NCBI GenBank assembly: GCA_046483585.1 | Contig: JAWOCV010000080.1 | Coordinates: 1 to 14,240, forward strand | Origin: Marinilabilia sp046483585 | GTDB lineage: Bacteria > Bacteroidota > Bacteroidia > Bacteroidales > Marinilabiliaceae | DNA length: 14,240 nt | Reading direction: 5' to 3' | Part shown: positions 11,726-14,240 of the stretch, piece by piece | Position numbering within the stretch: position 1 is the first letter of the stretch | Layout: every line of letters begins with the position of its first letter | Translations under genes and position numbers: made by a program | The notes under the pieces: generated by a model | Told to the model about the DNA's origin: nothing | What the model saw: the letters and a program-made list of their open reading frames with translations, nothing else | The model's database searches: none

Positions 11726-14240
11726 ATGACAAAAGAAGATCAGTACGTTGAGCTTTCAGAAATTTTTAAACGGAAGAAATCGGACCAGGATATTTTTCAG
11801 GAACTCATGTCTTTTAAAGTGACAGAAGTTCTGCTTGTGGCTACTTATTACGATTCTTATTCCATTGTCCGTGAAGGTCGTTTTTTCGATAAAATCTTCG
11901 GAGAGTACCTGCAGCTCAATCTTTTTTCGGCACCGCGTATCACGAGCGTGGCCAGTTACGATGAGGCTTTGTCGCTGATGGAGGAGAGGGATTTCGACAT
12001 GGTCATTTTGATGGCAGGACTTGACAAAAAGATGCCCATTTCGTTGAGTCAGCAGATTAAGAAGAATCACCCGGCAATGCCTGTTTTGCTGATGGTTAAT
12101 AACAACGAAGACCTGAAGTACTTCGATGAGCCGTCTTCCCCTGGAGGCAGTATCGACAAGGTATTTGTATGGAATGGAGATTCCCGGGTGTTTCTGGCTA
12201 TGATCAAATATGTTGAGGACAGGATCAATACCGAGAATGATGTCAAGGTTGGTGATGTCAGGATCATTTTGCTTGTGGAGGATTCTCAGATATATTATAC
12301 GCGCTATCTGCCACTGCTCTATTCCATTATTATGACCCAGACCCAGAATATTCTCACCGAAGAAACATCAGATCAGACGCATAAAATACTAAAGATGCGG
12401 GTCAGACCGAAAGTTTTATTGGTGAGCACATATGAGGAGGCGGTGGAAATTGTCGAAAAGTATGTGGATAATTTGATCTGTGTGATCTCGGATATGAAGT
12501 ATGCCCGCCATGGAGAACCCGATGAAAATGCAGGTGTGGACCTGATCAAATACGTTAAATCAAAAACAACACTTCCTACGCTTCTTCAATCCTCCGATCC
12601 TGCGAATGCAGCAAAAGCTGAAGAACTTGGGTCCGATTTTATTGACAAGAATTCCGATACCCTGAGCATGGATATTTATAACTTCATTCATCAGAAGTTG
12701 GGATTCGGAAATTTTGTGTTTACCAATTCACGAGGTGTAAAATTGGCCACAGCCCGAAATATGAAGGAATTTATCCGTTGTCTTAAGGAGGTGCCGCCCG
12801 AGTCGTTGTTGTATCATGCAAAAAGGAACGGTATTTCCACCTGGTTGATGGCAAGGGGGGAGATATCTATTGCCAAGCGACTGAGACCTTATCGCATTGA
12901 GGATTTTGAGAGCACAACCAAACTACGTCAGAAAATACTGGATGTTTTTGAGGAGGCCCGCATGGAAAGGTTGCGGGGAAGAGTGGTCCAGTTCGATCCA
13001 TCAATTGTTAATATGGATCGTTTTGTGATGCGCATAGGAGATGGTTCTTTTGGGGGAAAGGGCCGGGGACTGGCGTTTCTGAGTAATTTTATCGAAAACA
13101 TTGATTTTGGCTCCATCGTTCCCGATCTGAATATTAAGATCCCGCCCACAACCATTATCGGGGCCGGTGAGTTTTCTGCATTTCTTGAAAAGAACAATCT
13201 GTATCAAAAAATATACGAGAATAGTGATTATAGTGAGGTGAAAGAATTGTTCTTATCGGGCCGCTTCACTACTGAGGTTGAAAGGCAGTTGCATCAATAT
13301 GTAGAACAAATGAATGTGCCTCTGGCTGTAAGATCTTCGGGGCTTTTTGAGGACAGCCTGCTGCAGCCCTTTGCCGGGGTGTTTTCCACTTATGTTCTGC
13401 CCAATAATCATCCTAATCCCGAAGTAAGGTTCAATCAACTCGCATCGGCCATCAAGCTTGTGTATGCCTCCATATTCAGTCCTACAGCTCGTGATTATTT
13501 CGAAGCTGTCCACTATAAAATCGAAGAGGAAAGGATGGCCGTTATTATCCAGAAGTTGATCGGTCAAAAAGCTCATGATCGATATTATCCTCAAATAAGC
13601 GGAGTGGCACAATCATTCAATTATTACCCGTTTTCGTATATGAAACCTGATGACGGATTTGCTGTTATAGGGGTAGGCCTTGGGAAATATGTTATGGGAG
13701 GCGAAAAGGCCTGGCGGTTTTGTCCACGTTACCCGAACCTGGAACTAAGTGCACTTGGCGATCAGATCAAAGATTCTCAGGAATATTTTTATGCTGTTGA
13801 TCTGGAGGAGGAAGAAGGTGATCTTCTGGAAGGAGGTGAAGATGCTTTTGTCAGAAAACTGGACATAACTGAGGCCGAAGAAGATGGAAACCTTCGGCAC
13901 TGTGCCCAGGTCTATGATATTAACAACGATCGCCTGACCAATGATTTTTCATTGAGAGGACCAAGGGTTCTGAATTTTGCTGACATACTCAAATATGATT
14001 ACGTGCCGTTGCCCAGGACTCTCGACCTTTTGTTACGTTACTTCAGAGAGGCTATGGGGGCTCCCGTGGAAATAGAGTTTGTACTTGATCTTGAGGAACC
14101 CGACCAAAACGGGAATCCTACTTTATGGTTGTTGCAGATCAAACCCCTCATCCGGATGGAGAACCACGTGGATGTCGACTTCAATGAGGTAGACGAAGAG
14201 CGGGTAATTCTGAGATCGGAAAAAGGCATGGGCAATGGCC
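11726..14240 (+). CDS. Two receiver-like domains fused to a PEP-synthase/PPDK ATP-binding domain (partial)
   Basis: Open from ATG 11726 to the window edge, 838 complete codons without a stop; relatives in Bacteroidota run to about 990 residues. Residues ~30-155 resemble a receiver fold but lack the acidic pair, and the phosphoacceptor position in FDMVILM is not Asp, so it is degenerate. Residues ~176-315 form a second receiver with the expected residues: Glu185-Asp186 (LLVEDS), Asp256 (VISDM), Ser289/Ser290 (LLQSSD) and Lys308 (DFIDK). From ~430 comes the pyruvate phosphate dikinase/PEP synthase N-terminal (ATP-grasp-like) domain: RIGDGSFGGKGRGLAFL (436-452, Lys445), AVRSSGLFEDS (534-544, Arg536) with QPFAGVFSTY (547-556), and VEIEF...LWLLQIKPL ending near 808. 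The phosphohistidine and PEP-binding domains were not seen before the edge. Likely a cytoplasmic phosphotransfer protein controlled by phosphorylation; substrate unknown. Confidence 0.87.
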   Translation, partial: MTKEDQYVELSEIFKRKKSDQDIFQELMSFKVTEVLLVATYYDSYSIVREGRFFDKIFGEYLQLNLFSAPRITSVASYDEALSLMEERDFDMVILMAGLDKKMPISLSQQIKKNHPAMPVLLMVNNNEDLKYFDEPSSPGGSIDKVFVWNGDSRVFLAMIKYVEDRINTENDVKVGDVRIILLVEDSQIYYTRYLPLLYSIIMTQTQNILTEETSDQTHKILKMRVRPKVLLVSTYEEAVEIVEKYVDNLICVISDMKYARHGEPDENAGVDLIKYVKSKTTLPTLLQSSDPANAAKAEELGSDFIDKNSDTLSMDIYNFIHQKLGFGNFVFTNSRGVKLATARNMKEFIRCLKEVPPESLLYHAKRNGISTWLMARGEISIAKRLRPYRIEDFESTTKLRQKILDVFEEARMERLRGRVVQFDPSIVNMDRFVMRIGDGSFGGKGRGLAFLSNFIENIDFGSIVPDLNIKIPPTTIIGAGEFSAFLEKNNLYQKIYENSDYSEVKELFLSGRFTTEVERQLHQYVEQMNVPLAVRSSGLFEDSLLQPFAGVFSTYVLPNNHPNPEVRFNQLASAIKLVYASIFSPTARDYFEAVHYKIEEERMAVIIQKLIGQKAHDRYYPQISGVAQSFNYYPFSYMKPDDGFAVIGVGLGKYVMGGEKAWRFCPRYPNLELSALGDQIKDSQEYFYAVDLEEEEGDLLEGGEDAFVRKLDITEAEEDGNLRHCAQVYDINNDRLTNDFSLRGPRVLNFADILKYDYVPLPRTLDLLLRYFREAMGAPVEIEFVLDLEEPDQNGNPTLWLLQIKPLIRMENHVDVDFNEVDEERVILRSEKGMGNG

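Noticed and set aside
1..14240. CRISPR array, insertion sequence, tRNA or rRNA
   Set aside because: No regularly spaced repeats, transposase-like protein, cloverleaf or rRNA-like stretch was seen on either strand; the inverted repeats found carry no transposase gene.

Overview
The window reads as a chromosomal segment of a Bacteroidota bacterium, probably Bacteroidales/Marinilabiliales-like. The gene content (GldD, GldE, a Bacteroidota-type HU, a very short basic mS38/bS22-like protein beside RNase G, a bacterial geranylgeranylglyceryl phosphate synthase, a GH130 mannosylglucose phosphorylase) and several TAnnTTTG-type -7 promoter boxes all point there. Base composition is moderate in G+C except at the left end.

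Left end (1-~300): this part does not fit the rest. Bases 1-80 are about 85% G+C by hand count (68 of 80). Next comes the C-terminal tail of a glycosyltransferase (about 57% G+C over 121-300). It runs directly into the 5' two-thirds of a geranylgeranylglyceryl phosphate synthase gene that lacks its 3' part. An assembly chimera or a rearrangement breakpoint is the simplest reading.

Minus-strand housekeeping/gliding block (~267-5835): mutY, then after a 490-bp gap an ssb-gldE-gldD-phosphopantetheinyl transferase run, then the broken prenyltransferase gene with its own promoter. The gap between ssb and mutY has no gene but carries nested inverted repeats.

Plus-strand RNA/chromatin block (5940-8027): hup (HU), a 30-residue basic ribosome-associated-type protein and RNase G. 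A hairpin lies in front of rng, and a strong intrinsic terminator overlaps its stop codon.

Plus-strand exported pair (8090-10121): a Tat-signal aldo/keto reductase with two C-terminal 4Fe-4S motifs, followed 10 nt later by a secreted acidic protein resembling DUF6599. A long inverted repeat (10135-10217) separates them from the convergent GH130 gene.

Right end: the GH130 mannosylglucose phosphorylase (minus) is divergent from a large gene that runs off the window. That gene encodes a degenerate receiver domain, an intact-looking receiver domain and a PEP-synthase-type ATP-binding domain. It is the most biologically intriguing protein here, although the architecture recurs in Bacteroidota. 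No tRNA, rRNA, insertion sequence or CRISPR array was seen.
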